Source: Tanypteryx hageni (lineage: Eukaryota > Arthropoda > Insecta > Odonata > Petaluridae). Taken from it: a stretch of 64,000 bases of DNA. Of the stretch, positions 11,094-24,334 are shown in pieces. The notes beneath the pieces were generated by a model. That model saw nothing but the letters and a program-made list of their open reading frames with translations, did not search any database and was not told where the DNA came from. Where the stretch lies: the NCBI GenBank assembly GCA_028673005.1, contig CM054116.1, positions 130,921,547 through 130,985,546 on the forward strand, in the 5' to 3' direction. How positions within the stretch are numbered: the stretch's first letter is position 1; the number at the start of each line of letters is the position of its first letter. Position numbers and translations under genes: made by a program.

Positions 11094-14000
11094 GCCTAAG
11101 CCATTTGATTTGTTGAGTACAACGGAATTAGATTGGAGATTTAATCAAATATCTGTATATGAAATAGTCTGCATAGGTAAGGGAAGAAGAGGAAGAATAA
11201 TAATGGGCTACATAAGAAGGAGGCATGAGACGTTTGTTCACTCTCATCAGTTCTATATGATATTTATGTGATTAAAATTATACGAGAGTTAATCATAATT
11301 TCCTTCTTTTTATACACAAATCTACCTCTCTTTTATATTAAAATTCTCTACTGATGTTAATTATTTTTATATTAATTTTCTGCGAATCATTAACGTTAGC
11401 AATCTTTCGTCTGAAAGTTCCGAGATTATAAATTAAACCGGAATTTCTACATTGTCCTGCCCTCCGCGATCTTCTTCAATTCTCGTTAGCTCTTTTTTCC
11501 AACTTGTCTATCATCTTAAAATATTCCCCCTCCTCCTTTTCCCTTATTTCCCTTCCATCACATTTTTAATCATGGAGTCCTCCCTCAGGAAATTCCTATT
11601 CCAGTTCTCCTTCAACTTTCTTTTCATTTGTATTATCAATCTACTCTCTCGTGTTCTCCGATTATTATTCTAATATTTAACTCTAAGCAGCTAAAACTAA
11701 AAAAATTATGATTTCATCATCTTTACTTTTTACGTATTCACACAAAAATGCGCACTCTATCACTCACACACATATAAAATCAAGAGAAGGCATGAATATT
11801 TGTGCATTCTCTATGAGTCCGAAAGACCAATTGGAGAGAGAGAGAATGAATCTCAAAGCTACCTAAAAAGAGGAAGGCAAGTATTAGTGGAAACTGGGAG
11901 AGTTTTGAGGTCTTTATCTACCAATAGATAGAAAAGGACAATATATATAATGACCTGCGAAACTGAAACCCCCGAGTTTGATTTCAGAAGCAGCAGTTTT
12001 ATTTGCACCGGAAAACAGATAAGGGCGATTTAAATTAACATTTTAAAACAGTACAACTATTAAGCTACTATCTCGGAGCCTGGATGATCGTGTGAACAAG
12101 TGATTGAAGTTTAATTCTGTTATTGAGAGAATTCGAACATAAAAAATTTGCTATAGAAACAAAAAAAATTGATAGTATCTATATGAGGAATTTGGGACTG
12201 TTGTTGCTAAAGAGTAAAAATATAACAGCAATATCCAATGCTTTTAAAGGTCTATATAAATTTCAATTTTGAAATGTTCTTCTTAGATTTTATAGTACAG
12301 TTTAGCATTGAAAAGTATATTAGTACAGAGAGAAAAAAAAGTAATTGCTTTATCAGTGCCAATTCCTTGTAACGGGAAATAAATCAAAGCGTAAAACATT
12401 TACACAAGTACTACAGCAATGATTTTTTCTATTATTTTAATTTATATGTCAACTAAATAATGTTTGGAGCCATTTCTTTAAAAAGAGAACCACTGATTTC
12501 TGTTTCGAAAGTTCATTTATTTTCTGGAAAAATTGAACGTTTATGCAAATTTAAATAAACACCCCTCAATTCATAAATAAGATATAAAGTTCATAAATAA
12601 ATCTTGATGTAAAAACAAATCAATAATTTTTAAAATATATTTCCTCTGATAACAAAGAAAACTCGTTTTCAGGCGCGTCCCAAAACTTGCCTATACAAGG
12701 AAGAATCCTAAGAACTGTCTTTCTTATGATTTTTCGTGCCATTAAGAGAATGGAATTTCTATTGGAATAAGCGAAAAATCATCGAAGTATTACATAAATT
12801 AACAGATATATTTCTCTTAATACTGTTTCTTCATAACTGCCGAATAAAAATCTCAGGATATTTAAAGTTTTCTAGTATAATACTTTTGAGTAAAATTCGA
12901 ATTCCTGCCATTCAATTAGTTTGTTTTTGTCTTTTAACTTATTAAAAAATGCATTTACCGCGCTAAATCAAATCAAACTTTGCTCTGATCTTTAATAGTG
13001 CCATCTGGATCTTCATGCAAATAGAGGAAGAAGCATAGTGGTCGATATAGGTTACCAGTCCACAGAGACATACGGGCTAATTTCGCTGCATTGTCGTAGG
13101 TGGTGGCTTTATGGGAGAAAAATAGAACAAATTGATTCCTCTTTGGTGGCTTTGCCAAGTAACTGAGGTATTTAAATAATCCACCTGGATGCCTTGGCTT
13201 GATATGAGCCTTGGCGAACCAATACTGAATCTAATTCCTCTTGCATGTTCTCAGATGACTATAATGGACGGAGTAGAGGTCGAGAAAGAGAGGGAGAACG
13301 AACGGATCGCTTTTTGGTGGGAGCGGGAGAATATTATATAGAGTTCATTCGGACGAGGTGCACTTAGCTTCGGATCAAATATCGGAATTTCTCAAATGTA
13401 AATTATATTACTAGTGTGATTTACTTACGAATGTGAGACATATAAACTGAAATCTTGAGGAATCTATCAATTTCAAGCAGAGGAGAGAAAGGCATGCATG
13501 TAGCATGAGTGAAAATACTACACAAGTAGCTACTATCTAACTAAGCAAATATGTCTGTTAAAATTAAAGAAACACTGAATGACAGACATATGAATTCCAG
13601 AGAAAATTAGGCAAATTGGTACATTCCTGCAGTTTTCTCTTCTTCATGTTCAATGGCATATTATAATTTAATTTCAGATTTATGCGAGCATGCATAACAA
13701 GTCATCTCAACACCTTTGCTTCTTGGTATATTATAATAGTTAAATGTTTAGGTCAAAAAGCGGTGGGGAAATAAAATACAATTCGCATGTCAAGAGAATA
13801 TGAGCTATCAGTGATCATTCCATGAGGCTGAAATCTGTGGTTTTTTCAGTAAAAATTCTAAATAAATTAGGTCCTCGTAGAGAAAACTCATTGCAGAAAT
13901 ACACATGAGGAGAAGCGGTAAGAAAAACCTGCAAAAAATCCCTGTATATTTTAAAGATATATTTCTATATTTGCACACTTTGCTATAATATCACAGGTGA

Positions 14001-14350
14001 TAATTTACAATCGTCTGATTACAGTGCAAGGTCTAAGTGTATGGGGAATATTTTAGAATATTTTGATTATTTATCCTATCGCTGGAATTTCTGTTTTTTA
14101 CCTTATCGTTCACTATTGAGGTTCTGTGCGTAATTTGAGGTATGAATACATGAAAAAAGTAGAGAAGGATTTTTAAATAATTGGTGGTAGAGACTTTCAG
14201 AGTTTATACACAGTGACAAGAAAATATTACCTGTATATATTTACCCTGTGAATGATAATCGTCTTCTTCCTACTTCAGCTAACAAGTGGTTTGCTATATA
14301 GGCTAGATTTATGGTTTACGGAAATCGGGAGTGAGGCAGGGATAATGTGT
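11094..14350. other. AT-rich non-coding stretch, no gene identified
   Basis: I see no domain-bearing frame, RNA gene or repeat with clear boundaries in these 3.2 kb. Frames at 11452-11673, 12736-12945 and 12973-13158 (minus) lack recognisable motifs. A possible scrap of LINE-like coding (KPFDLL...LDWRF) sits at about 11097-11150, but it is too weak to call. Confidence 0.45.
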
Positions 14351-14379
14351 TTCCCCTGCTTAAAAGGAGGAAGTGGGCA

Positions 14380-14674
14380 GCCTTCTTTCTCTCTCTCTCT
14401 CTCCGACAGTACGCAATTCGCGAGGAATCCCGGGTTTCCGCGCGTTCTCCACCGAGCACCCATCATTCGGCGGAGAACAAGTGGACTCGTCTTATTTCCA
14501 TCGTCCATTTTTCCCGGCGAGAAAGGACTCGCGTCGCTTGGGGTTCGTTCTTATTCGGCTCATGGGACCCAACTTACAGCTTCCGATCATATCTGAGGAT
14601 CGGTCGCCGGAGGGAGGAAGGGAGGAGAGGGATAGACTGGGGAAGGTAAGAGGCGGGACAGAGAAGGGTGCCTT

Positions 14675-14714
<40 letters not shown>

Positions 14715-15680
14715 CATTAGGGGACATTCTATAGGTTATCCGGAGCGAGTAGAGTGGTAAGGGGGCGGAGAGGACCGAGGGTAAGAACGGGGAAGAGGGC
14801 GTGGGGGCGAAGCCTATTGCCCAAGGGAATCAATCTCTTTGTCGAGGGCGTCCACGATTCCCCTTAACCAGGGAAACCTAATTCGAGAGAAAGAAAGAAC
14901 GTATCTAGGCCCTCACGGTGGACGGATAGATAGAGAATGGGAGATAGAGGAGTAAAGCGGGAGAGGCATTGTGTAAGGCGGGATGGAGTGAAGGAGGCTA
15001 AGAGGAGAGAGGGAGAGAGGTTGGGGGAAGAGGGAGCGGAGGTGAGATGAATGGAGGAAGAGAGAGAACGCGGTGCGGGAAAGTCCAAAACACATCTCGG
15101 TCGGTGGGCGAAGAAACAATGGCCGACCCTGCTTGCTACCTACCCACGCTAAACACACGCGCGTCCGCCTCGACCACATTTTCCCGCGATTGTGGCAATA
15201 AAAAAACGGCCCCGTTCGCGCAGAGCGGGCTGCGACAATGGCGGAAGAGGAGGACGAGATAGGGAGGGGATGCGATAGGGGACGAAATGTAGGAAGATAG
15301 GGGATGGAGTAAGGGATGAGCGTGGAGGAGGAGATAGAGCATGGAAGTAGTGCATGTGTTTTCATGTGGAGGAGATAAGAGGCAAGAAGGAATAGGACTG
15401 GGAGGGGAAAAGGCACGAAAGAGTAGCAGAGGAATAGAAGGAAGAGGAAATTGGAGGTTTAGGATGGGGCAGTGATAGCGATGGAAATAGGAGGCAAAGG
15501 ATGAGAGAGAGAGGGAGAGAGAAAGAGAGGGAGGATGAGGGCGATAAGGCTCGCGAACAGTGAATCCACTGTAGCCGCGTACTACTCGCGCCCCTCCATC
15601 TACGTCCCCCTCTCCTCTTTCCTCTCTTCCTTCTTTCCCCTATTCCCTCTTCCCCTATTTCCTCCCCTCCCCTCTCCTGT
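14380..15680. promoter_or_regulatory. CpG-containing, purine-rich island
   Basis: GC content rises sharply. CpGs are frequent at 14400-14600 and 15060-15240. Long polypurine runs of GGGAGAG type cover 14600-15540, switching to polypyrimidine at 15590-15670. All overlapping frames on both strands are low in complexity (Arg/Glu/Gly or Ser/Pro/Leu) and mutually exclusive, so no protein is called. It could be a promoter, enhancer or unspliced 5' exon; a TSS cannot be placed. Confidence 0.4.
14679..14713. repeat. (GA)n microsatellite
   Basis: An uninterrupted GA dinucleotide run of about 35 bp inside the purine-rich island. Such runs can bind GAGA-factor proteins in insects. Confidence 0.97.
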
Positions 15681-15689
15681 AGCCTAATA

Positions 15690-16410
15690 ATAATGCCCTC
15701 GCGTGAGTCCGTTTGGGAGGTTGTGCAATATGCTCTATCCTTCTCCCCTTTCACCCTTTTTCTTTGCAGCCAATCTCACCTGGCCAATGTCACATCCACT
15801 GCGGAGTGTTCTTTGTCATCATCTCTCGAAAAGACTGCGTTGGTGAATAGATTTTTGTTGGCGCTCGTTCTTTTTTTGTGACGATATGACAGGTTTCTGA
15901 AAGTGTCTTCATGAATATCACATAGAGAAGTGTCTGATTCTCAAAATTTAATAGAATAATATATTTGAAATTCGATCGATTAAGTTTAATTGATTTTATC
16001 AATAAATATATTTTTTAAATCAAACAATTATTGCCTATTCAACGAAATGCAATTATCGGCCAAGTAAAGGCCCAGTAAAAAAATGGTATACGATTTATCG
16101 ATGATTCTAAATTTTTTAATGTAGTAATGCACTTTTTTAAACTTTATAGAATTATTGTCGAAGCTGAATGTTGTTATTTTTGCTGTTAAATATAATGTAT
16201 TTAATATTATTAAAGAATGTTACATGCATATTTAATTGGCTAACGGAGCTTTTTGTGCTTTTCGTTATACCGTCGTTTAGCTTTCTTAATTTAATGATTA
16301 AAATTTAATAGCTACCGAAAAATTCATATAGATAAATCAATGCAATACAACGCTTTCAACTGAATATAAAACTAATCACAAATGCTTCTTCAATGGCCAT
16401 AAGATGACTG
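15690..16410. other. AT-rich spacer, nothing identified
   Basis: No supported feature. Small frames at 15693-15881 and 15790-16002 carry no recognisable motif. Confidence 0.45.
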
Positions 16411-16419
16411 GGAAAACCA

Positions 16420-16560
16420 AATCCCCATTTCGGCTACGAAGCAATCGTCATCAGTGGCGATTCACCAATAACAGATTCTAAAGAAGTATAAATTATTTTT
16501 CAGAGCCCACTAGTAATGAATTATTATTAATGACGGATGCGTTGTAGTAAAAATGCACTT
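16420..16560. repeat. Dispersed CATTTCGGCT...GTCATCAG repeat fragment, copy 1
   Basis: CCCCATTTCGGCTACGAAGC, then CGTCATCAGTGGCGATTCACC, then GATGCGTTGTAGTAAAAATGC. Related fragments lie at 19095-19180 and 22905-22985. The GATGACG...GTAGTAAAAATGC arrangement resembles terminal regions of Penelope-like elements; that assignment is inference. Confidence 0.4.
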
Positions 16561-16611
16561 CTGATTTTGCAACCTTTTTATTTTAACTGGCTCATAAACC
16601 ACATTACGGCA

Positions 16612-16735
16612 TTTAACAATGGGTGCAACAACAATGACAAAGACGAGCACATACGTGGTCTTGGCAGGATTCGAAACCGTGACCTAGGGAGCTAGACATG
16701 ATAAAAATTTCTCTACCAAGGCAAACTCCTGAAGA
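16612..16735 (-). repeat. tRNA-derived SINE-like sequence
   Basis: On the minus strand an A-box-like TTGGTAGAG (16712-16720) precedes a B-box-like GGTTTCGAATCC (16668-16679) at tRNA-like spacing. The B box has one extra T. No cloverleaf can be closed, so this is a decayed tRNA-derived SINE or tRNA pseudogene rather than a working tRNA. Confidence 0.45.
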
Positions 16736-16759
16736 AACAACGTTTTTTAATTTTGATTT

Positions 16760-19085
16760 CAGCCAAAAGGTTAGCTCAATAATTCTTTCTTCAATGTAGA
16801 ATGCGTGTTAAAAAATAATTTCGCGTAGGTTGAACATTTTCGTAAATAACTTCCAACCAAATCATCGAAATTACTCTGACAGTCAAAAGACAATGAAATC
16901 ATACATAAGTGCTGTCATCTGCAAACTAACCGTCTTCAGCAGCAAGTTAACTGCAATTTACCGAGGCACGTGGTTTAGTCATCCGTTTCGCGGCTGCGCC
17001 GTCTATCTAATATAATTTAAACCGGATCCCGACAACACAGGTATGGCTGGATTGATTTTAAAAAACGCACAAGCCAATTGCTAATTCTGCTATCAAAAAT
17101 CTAGTAGCGATATCATTAACTTTCACGTTTGTAACAAAGGCTATATTCGGCAACATTTACCTACTTAAAAAATCCAATTTTCTGTCGCGAGGTTATTTAT
17201 AAAACACAAGAGGAAATTTAGCACAAAGGAAAATCAAAGCTGATTAGTTTGCATGCAACACTTTGTGGCCAGAAGAGAATTGAGGGTATCGCAAAATCCA
17301 GACAAGGCGGCTTAAAAACCCACTCTTTATGTGAGGATTATCGACCCTAGTGAGTAGGAGCTTCGTTCGGTCTAGGGGCAGCCCGCAATGTAACCTCCTC
17401 CCTCCTCTCCACATTCCACCCCCTCCTTTTCCCTCATCCTGAATAAGTCTTGTGGGGGTGCAAGCGGAGGTGGCAGGGGGCCAGGTGATGGGACCCTGTC
17501 TCTTGTTCTGCGGGAGGCCCTGGCGTGGCCCGGAAACGCCTCTACAGCCAAGAGGGGCGGCTGCGGAAGCAGCAGAGAAAGAAAAGTGACGAGGTTATTT
17601 GGAAACTTTCATGGAGCGCATACAAATCGAATAATATGCCATTGGTTTTAATCTCCTACATATGGTGAACATAATCGCTCTCTGTTAGTAACGATCCATA
17701 GCGACTCTTTGTTTGGCTGATATCCGATCGGCCGCAATAAAATGGAATTTGCGCGGATTCTGTCCTCGGTTTATCATTTATTTTTCACAGTTAAATTACA
17801 TCAATGTTATCTGAAGCATTAGAGGAACGATTGGCAAAATACGCGAAAATTAATGACTTCAAAGCTTTTAACGTGACCAAATTACAATGAGGGACACGGC
17901 GTGAACTTGGGTGGCTAAATCACGCCTACGGTATTTGATGTGAAAAAATATCAAAATGTTTTGTTGTTCGAGGCAGTGTGGGCCGACGTTGCCAAATTTT
18001 GCAAATGATATGACATGCGACGTGTAAAACTTGAGTATTGAGGGCGCGTGTTCCCGACTTTATCGTTATGGCAATCGTCATTGCACAAACTTAAAAGCGT
18101 CGAATACAGTAATTCAATATGAATTAATTGTCATCAACCACCCACCGGACACTTGTCCATCAGATGACTACATTTGTGCTGGTGAAGATATTTTACAAAT
18201 TTCTAAAATTGGAAGATGTGAGAAATAACTTCATTTGACTGAGAACATATTGTAGACCATAGGGATTACTAATTATAAAGTAGAAAAATTGTTCATGGAA
18301 CGGGAATCGCTAGTCCTACTTCTTTCATTGGGGCATTATAATCTTCAATTTCTCTCGGATATATAAAGCTATCATTCACACCTTACAGCTTGCTAGAGCG
18401 GCTGCCATGCACACGAGATAAAAGTAGAGTGTGCGTTTTGGACCCTATCTTAAAGAGGGCATATACGTGGGAAGGTTTATTACGCTAATGGCACTCCTTC
18501 ATCATGTTAATGTCACATAACTACTGTAAAGACAGAATTAATCTGTATTGAGGTCGAGCATCAATTAAACAAAGAAGTCTCACGATTACCTGCCGATACA
18601 TTGTTTATTATCTCTTCCCAATTCATATTAAAAGCGATAACAATGGCGAATAGATACGTTAAACCGGCAAAGAGATACGTATATAGATATAAATGATCTA
18701 TAGATTTAAATAACATATTTTTAGAAATATTTAAATATTTTGCATTCTTAAACAAATATTAACTGATATCGAGTAAGCTAATTCCGAGGAATCTTTGCCA
18801 TTCACTTAAATTAATGCGCGTATGCCAATGCATTCTTGTATACATGTGTTTTTGTACTAGCATGCATACGTATTACCGTATGTGTGTTTGCATGCATTTT
18901 AAAATTATGCTAACATTACATAATGTGATAGAAGCGCAATATTTAAAAATGAAATAGATATTCTTATTCATTCTCTGGTTTGATTTATTTGTTCAATAAA
19001 TGTTTAGATAAAAAGAGAATTATGGAGAGCGGCTTATGGTAGGAATTAACTATATAGTCCCAATAGTAAAATGAAGTTGAGAAAA
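16760..19085. other. No gene identified; GC-rich block at 17340-17590
   Basis: Mostly AT-rich and featureless. At 17340-17590 a GC-rich block of C-rich then G-rich sequence has no frame or motif I recognise. Confidence 0.45.
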
Positions 19086-19089
19086 TCAG

Positions 19090-19190
19090 ATGTGTATTTC
19101 GGCTACACAGAGACGGTGACCAGGATTGATTCACCGACAGTTGGCTCTAAAAACATCAGTAAATCACCACTGACGACGGGAATTTTTTAA
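19090..19190. repeat. Dispersed CATTTCGGCT...GTCATCAG repeat fragment, copy 2
   Basis: TATTTCGGCTACACAG, then GATTGATTCACCGACAG and ATCACCACTGACGACGG. It resembles 16420-16560 in block order with many substitutions. Confidence 0.35.
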
Positions 19191-19199
19191 CGGAAACCA

Positions 19200-21900
19200 T
19201 CTTATAGCAAACTTCTTAACAACTTTTCCCGTATTTTATAAAATCACTATTTGATGGTTTGGTTGGCTTCTTCACGACTGTACTCCCTCAAATTCTCGGA
19301 AGAAGGACGTCCCAGACCGTGCAGCGGGGACGCTTTCTGAGTTAAACTGTCTGGGAGATCCAGGCTAGCAATGAGACGTTTATATCTCTTTCCAATCTTC
19401 AGCAGTCTCGGATGCTATGGCATGCCTGACTTTCCATTAAACCTATCTTCGATATTTGGCCATAATTCACCTAGATCGGGGACACTGGTATCTTCATGGA
19501 GACGAATGACAGATCTGTCCTTGGACACATTCAACATCGTCCGGAGGACTGGATTCAGGACAGGTTGAAGGCGGCGCAACTGAGAACGCGACATGCGAAG
19601 CGTACGTACTATAAAGCAGGAAGCTAGATATTCGATGAGAGATTTTTCTCTTTTTTCCTTTTCCTTTCCTGCAAAATCTTTAGTCGTCATTTTTTCTAAT
19701 TGTGGTCTCTAATAGAGTTTTCTGTCGAGGTAAACTTCTAGAAATGTCATTTCTTTCACTAGTTATCTCTAATGGTCGTACCATTCACAGTACTTGGTGA
19801 ACACTTTAGGGTTCCCGCTACATTATCGCGTGGAAGAATAGCGTCGTCCGCGAATGGTTTTTCAACCTTTTATGGCAATTGGATCTTAAAAGCTTATCAA
19901 TGAATGTTTGATGAATATATCTTACTTTTTATTCACTGTAGTTAATAACCTGTATCTCATTTTTTCACATTGTTTCTTTAATTAACATGATATACAGGAA
20001 TAACATTTTAACTACAGATTAAACTCCTTCTTTGGTAAAAACAACAGAATTAGAGCCAACAAATATACCCGTCCTCTATAGAATCAAAAGAGCGCTAATT
20101 AAAAGGACTTGGCCGTAAAATGTCAATGTTTGCTGCTGAAAGGATGGGATTTTCGTATAAATTGAAATTTGAGAGCTTTAATTCATTTAAATTTAAGATT
20201 TTAAAGCGAATAATTTGTTAAATATGGGTTGTTTTGGTGGCATACATTTCTGGTGCCGAATACAAAAAGTGTAAACAGAGCATTTCAACATACGATTATT
20301 CAAATAAAGAAAAATCTTGTGATCAAAAATTTTCCACTCCCATCTACGCGGCTGGTTACTTCGACGCGTATTCGTAAACAGATATTAGTTTACCTTAAAT
20401 TTTTTACATTTCAATTTCTCTCTCTTGGTGTCAAAATAATACTTTTAAACGGACTGCTTGAAAATATATTACGTTTCTTAAAAAAAGTAAGATTTTTGAC
20501 AATGATTAATTCACAGAAAAAAATTTTGGTGCAAATTCAGTTATCAAGCATCTCAACTCCATAAATGACTGTCCTTCATTCTTATTCCGATTATATGGAT
20601 TTTTCATTAAGCTTTGTGAGCAAAAACTGGAAGAAAGAAAGATAGCCGGGACCCGATGCATTCCTTTTAAAGTAATTGAATTCGTCTGCCAGGTCACCGA
20701 TGAAGTTAGATGGAAGATGATGGGTAAGGATTCCATATTAAACAAACTATTTATATATAACTATTTCTGCGTATTTTAATTTAGATTTTAAGGAGTATTT
20801 CCTAATTCCTCGATCGCTATTACGTTCTTCCTGAGCAATATTTTTTTTAACTTCTATAAATGTGGGAACTCTTTCCTCCGGCACGTAAACACACACACAA
20901 ACGATTGTCCGCAAACGCACGTCTACAAAAATAGTCAACCCCAATTTCGCATCAGACTCGCTTTGTATCTTAATTCTGTCATTCTCGTCAAACAACCTAT
21001 AAATTTTGCAATGAATTTTTTCGCTCATAAATTGCACGATATAATTATTCTACTACTAGATGCGGTACGCCGCGTCTGAAAACGCTCAGGTGCATTCATA
21101 AACAATTTTTGAAATATGTTATTGATGAATCATTGCCGAGAAATGCGCAACTGTCTTTCAGAAACATTTTACGGTACTAATCATGTTATCATTTGATTAT
21201 CAGTTTTATAACTGCAGAAGTGCGCCGAATCTATTTTTTCGATGTGAGATTTTAAATCGGGAACCTCACAGCAAGAAATTGATCATTTTTTCCTCTACAA
21301 AATCTACGCATTAGTAAATATAATTTTGCCCCCTTTCTAGAATCGGTTATTGCAGTTTTCGCAGCTTGAAATCCTCGAGGGAACCTTGCTGAGTAGGGTA
21401 GCGTATGAGCAAATGTTGCTATCCAAAGTCTCTCTCTCTCTGCCCCAACTCCTTCGGAATTCAGGTCCCATTAACGCGGTCATTCCGGCGTCGTCCCCTA
21501 GCGACAGCGGACGACTCTATCCTGGCGCTCTGTACCACGAGCGGCTTTTCCACAACAGATACAACACCGCTCTCACTATTATAGAAGTTCGCTTTTCACT
21601 AAGAAGCGCCAATTTCGAAATTTGTCTCCAAGAGTAAACCAGCTGTATAATCAAGTTTATTTAAGCTTATTTCATGGCAAATCAAGAAACTATTGCAGTG
21701 CTGAGATACCCTTTCCATTACCTTTTTGGGCTTCCAATAATTTTTTTTCAACATTTACGTGAATCGTATGTATATTAGTAAAAATTTTTTCTACTATTGA
21801 ATTATTACTATACATTAACCCATGAAATTCGATTTAACTCACGTAAAGATAACTTGAGATAAATGTAGAGTGTAATAATTTTCATTATTTGATCGGCAAT
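19200..21900. other. No gene identified
   Basis: Several frames of 65-111 codons exist (for example 19415-19690 minus, 20229-20564 plus, 20747-21037 minus, 21350-21637 plus), but none shows a domain, splice-bounded structure or conserved motif. Confidence 0.4.
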
Positions 21901-22244
21901 CAGTCACCATCAATGACCAATGAACATCATAAGAGGATATTGTTGGCGATTTAAAATAGGAAACCTAACGCTTGTAAAATCTATAACGAACCAATACAAA
22001 CTAGAAGCATACGAAAGCATACACATAAACAAAAACAAAAATTCCGTTATGTACAACGACCACGGCCCGATCCCCCTTTCACCTCTGTACGTTGTAACGG
22101 CTGAACCTCTTTCCCTTCCTTTCACTTCAGTACATAAACATATAAATACCGCCTACAACACTCCCACCCCTCATTACACATCAGCTACTGATGATGAGAG
22201 CATTGCTCTTGAAATACGTATTTAGTACGTTTACCTCATCTTTA

Positions 22245-22700
22245 GAGATCTTGTGTGCGTGTATTCGAGTGCTTGCGTGCGTGACTGTTTCGTCTGTTAG
22301 GTCCCTGTCGTTGCCGGAAGGCATATAACCCTACAGGCCGCTGTGTGCGATACTAGATCCCTGGCGTTGTTTAATCTCCCGTAAACCTAGTATTATTTCC
22401 CCTTTCCTTCCTCTCCCCCTTTTCCCCCTCTTTACCTCTTGGCGTGTACGTGTGCGTGTGTTTGTGGTTGCTTAGTAGGTCCCTGTTGCGGTCGTACTGA
22501 CTCACAAACCTTCTAGCAACGGTGTGATTTTTTGGGGTCACTGACGCAGAGTAATTTCTCGCAAACCCGGTCCCATTTCCCTTCCACTTTTAGGATTAGT
22601 GCTTGTGTGAGTGGCATCAGGTCCCTGAAGTAGAGTAACAACCTCTAAACCTGTAAGTTTATAATTTTTATTGTCTTTTGCCTTTTCCTTCCTTTCTTCC
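22245..22700. repeat. Degenerate tandem repeat with AGGTCCCTG motif
   Basis: Three successive blocks start near 22250, 22440 and 22598. Each has a GTGTGCGTG-rich lead, then AGGTCCCTG, then a CCCGTAAACCT-like sequence. The first two also end in a TTTCCC(C/T)TTCC pyrimidine run. Period is roughly 155-190 bp. The complement of the motif (GCGCCAGGGACCTAC) recurs at 30234-30248. Confidence 0.55.
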
Positions 22701-22904
22701 CCCTTTTTCATTATGTGTCTCTAATTTTGAATTTTACGGTTAAGGAGTTATTTTCTATTTAACAATTAAAAATTCGTTCAGTTTTTATTATAATTAATTT
22801 TCGTTAAATAAAATTTAACTGCGTTATTCAAAAATAAGCAACTACTCATCTAAACCTGAAAAAATAAGAAATTATCTAAGATATTTTAATGTAATAAAAA
22901 ACCA

Positions 22905-22990
22905 AAACCTCATTTCGGCTTCTATGAATAGCTGATGACGAGGGCTGCATTGTAGCCAAAATGCTTCTCTGGTTTTCATAATTTTTTATG
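22905..22990. repeat. Dispersed CATTTCGGCT repeat fragment, copy 3
   Basis: CCTCATTTCGGCTTCTATGA, then GCTGATGACGAGGGCTGC and TTGTAGCCAAAATGCTTCTC. It parallels the block at 16420-16560. A GCTACTGATGATGAGAGCATT motif at about 22185 is similar in style, so 22.1-23.0 kb may be one decayed Penelope-like element. Confidence 0.4.
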
Positions 22991-22994
22991 GTTA

Positions 22995-24160
22995 TTTGAG
23001 ATGGGTACTTAAGGTAATTACTTATATTTTAAAGTTTTGATTCATAAGTGCTTATTTTTAAATTTGTTTATGCAATAAGACTAATTCGACGATTCTCTAT
23101 TAAATGAATTTGTTATTTGTTGATTTAAGATAGTTTAAAAATTTTAGTATAGTTCATTGCAACTTAACATTAATAAAATGGATTTCTAATATCTGATTAA
23201 GAAATTTCAGCTAGTAAATAGTTCCTTTCAGCCAGGAAGTGATGAAAAGTGTTTTCATGAATTATGTGCATAAAAGGGATCCATGTTTTATGCCTACTTT
23301 GGTTTAAACTTTTGAATTTCGGTACGATGTAACAGTTACAATTCAACTGCTGTTTGGAGACATTGGAGAATAAATTGATGACGAAGTTGCGTTTAAAAAT
23401 TAAAAAATCGGCTAAGAGGCGAAATTTTCTTACCAACATTTCACGAATCGCAGCATTATTATTCCGGACCATCTCAAGAGCTTTAGAACAGACGTTAATT
23501 TAGTAGTAATAGATATATCTATTTTGGAATTCCTTGAGCCAGGGCTCATTTTTTCTAGTGATTACAAACGATTCACAAGCATTCGTCTATCCGTTAATCG
23601 AATACATTCTTAATTCGAGCAATAGGTAAATATTTACGGAGCCCTAGAAATACGTTCTGCTTTGTAGCCTCCTGAACAAAATGCGAACTCGTCCTTCTCA
23701 AACGCAGTGACGTAGACACGACGAAGAAGGAAATTCCGCTTCGGACGCCCTTCCCCCACACTTTGCGTGCGCGTGTTCGCCCGGCGGAAGCCATTGGGCG
23801 CTGATACGGCGCTGAAGTTTGTGGCTGGGATTACGCTTGTTTCCGAATTGCACTCTAGGACGCGTCTGCCGAAACGAAAGACACCTCATCTCGTGATTGG
23901 GCAAAGAAAACAACTTGAATTATACTTTATTCGGAAAGTTTAAATCACGTAAATTAACTCTTTCCAAAATTTCTCTCTCAAATGTCACCGCATTCGCGCA
24001 AAACTTGTGCAATGACGCAATGAATTTAAAAAAAAGCACTTGAAAAAATAAGTAATTAGGCTTTTGTATACAATGTAGCAGTCTTCAGCGGCCATTCACC
24101 AACTTTATATACTAATTAAAACAAACTTGACTGCATGGGTCTTCAATTGGCGGTATCACA
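22995..24160. other. No gene identified; small CpG-rich patch at 23690-23890
   Basis: AT-rich apart from a CpG-rich patch at 23690-23890 containing GTGCGCGTGTTCGCCCGGCGG. The minus-strand frames across it (23594-23913) overlap each other and carry no domain. Confidence 0.4.
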
Positions 24161-24164
24161 TCTT

Positions 24165-24326
24165 AAAAACACGACAAAGAAAACTTTCACAATACCACAA
24201 ATTTAATTTACAAAACTCACAACCCGAGTTTCGATACTTAACATCATCATCAGGTCATCAAAACCCTGGTCGTGATTATTGTCAATTAAATTTGTGGCAT
24301 TGTGAAAGTTTTTTTGTCGTGTTTTT
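24165..24326. repeat. Foldback: 41-bp inverted arms around a 77-bp loop
   Basis: The left arm (24165-24208) begins AAAAACACGACAAAGAAAAC and runs to CCACAAATTTA. The right arm (24286-24326) is its near-perfect reverse complement, with about two differences over 40 bp. The loop contains CGAGTTTCGATACTTAAC and ATCATCATCAGG, motifs seen in Penelope-like termini. Confidence 0.85.
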
Positions 24327-24334
24327 GCCACATA

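Noticed and set aside
12973..13158. Minus-strand 61-codon frame with ordinary amino-acid composition
   Set aside because: Neither a domain, splice sites nor a neighbouring relic could be recognised; too short to call.
19415..19690. Minus-strand 91-codon frame, possible transposon fragment
   Set aside because: Composition looks protein-like, but no motif could be matched to a known family.
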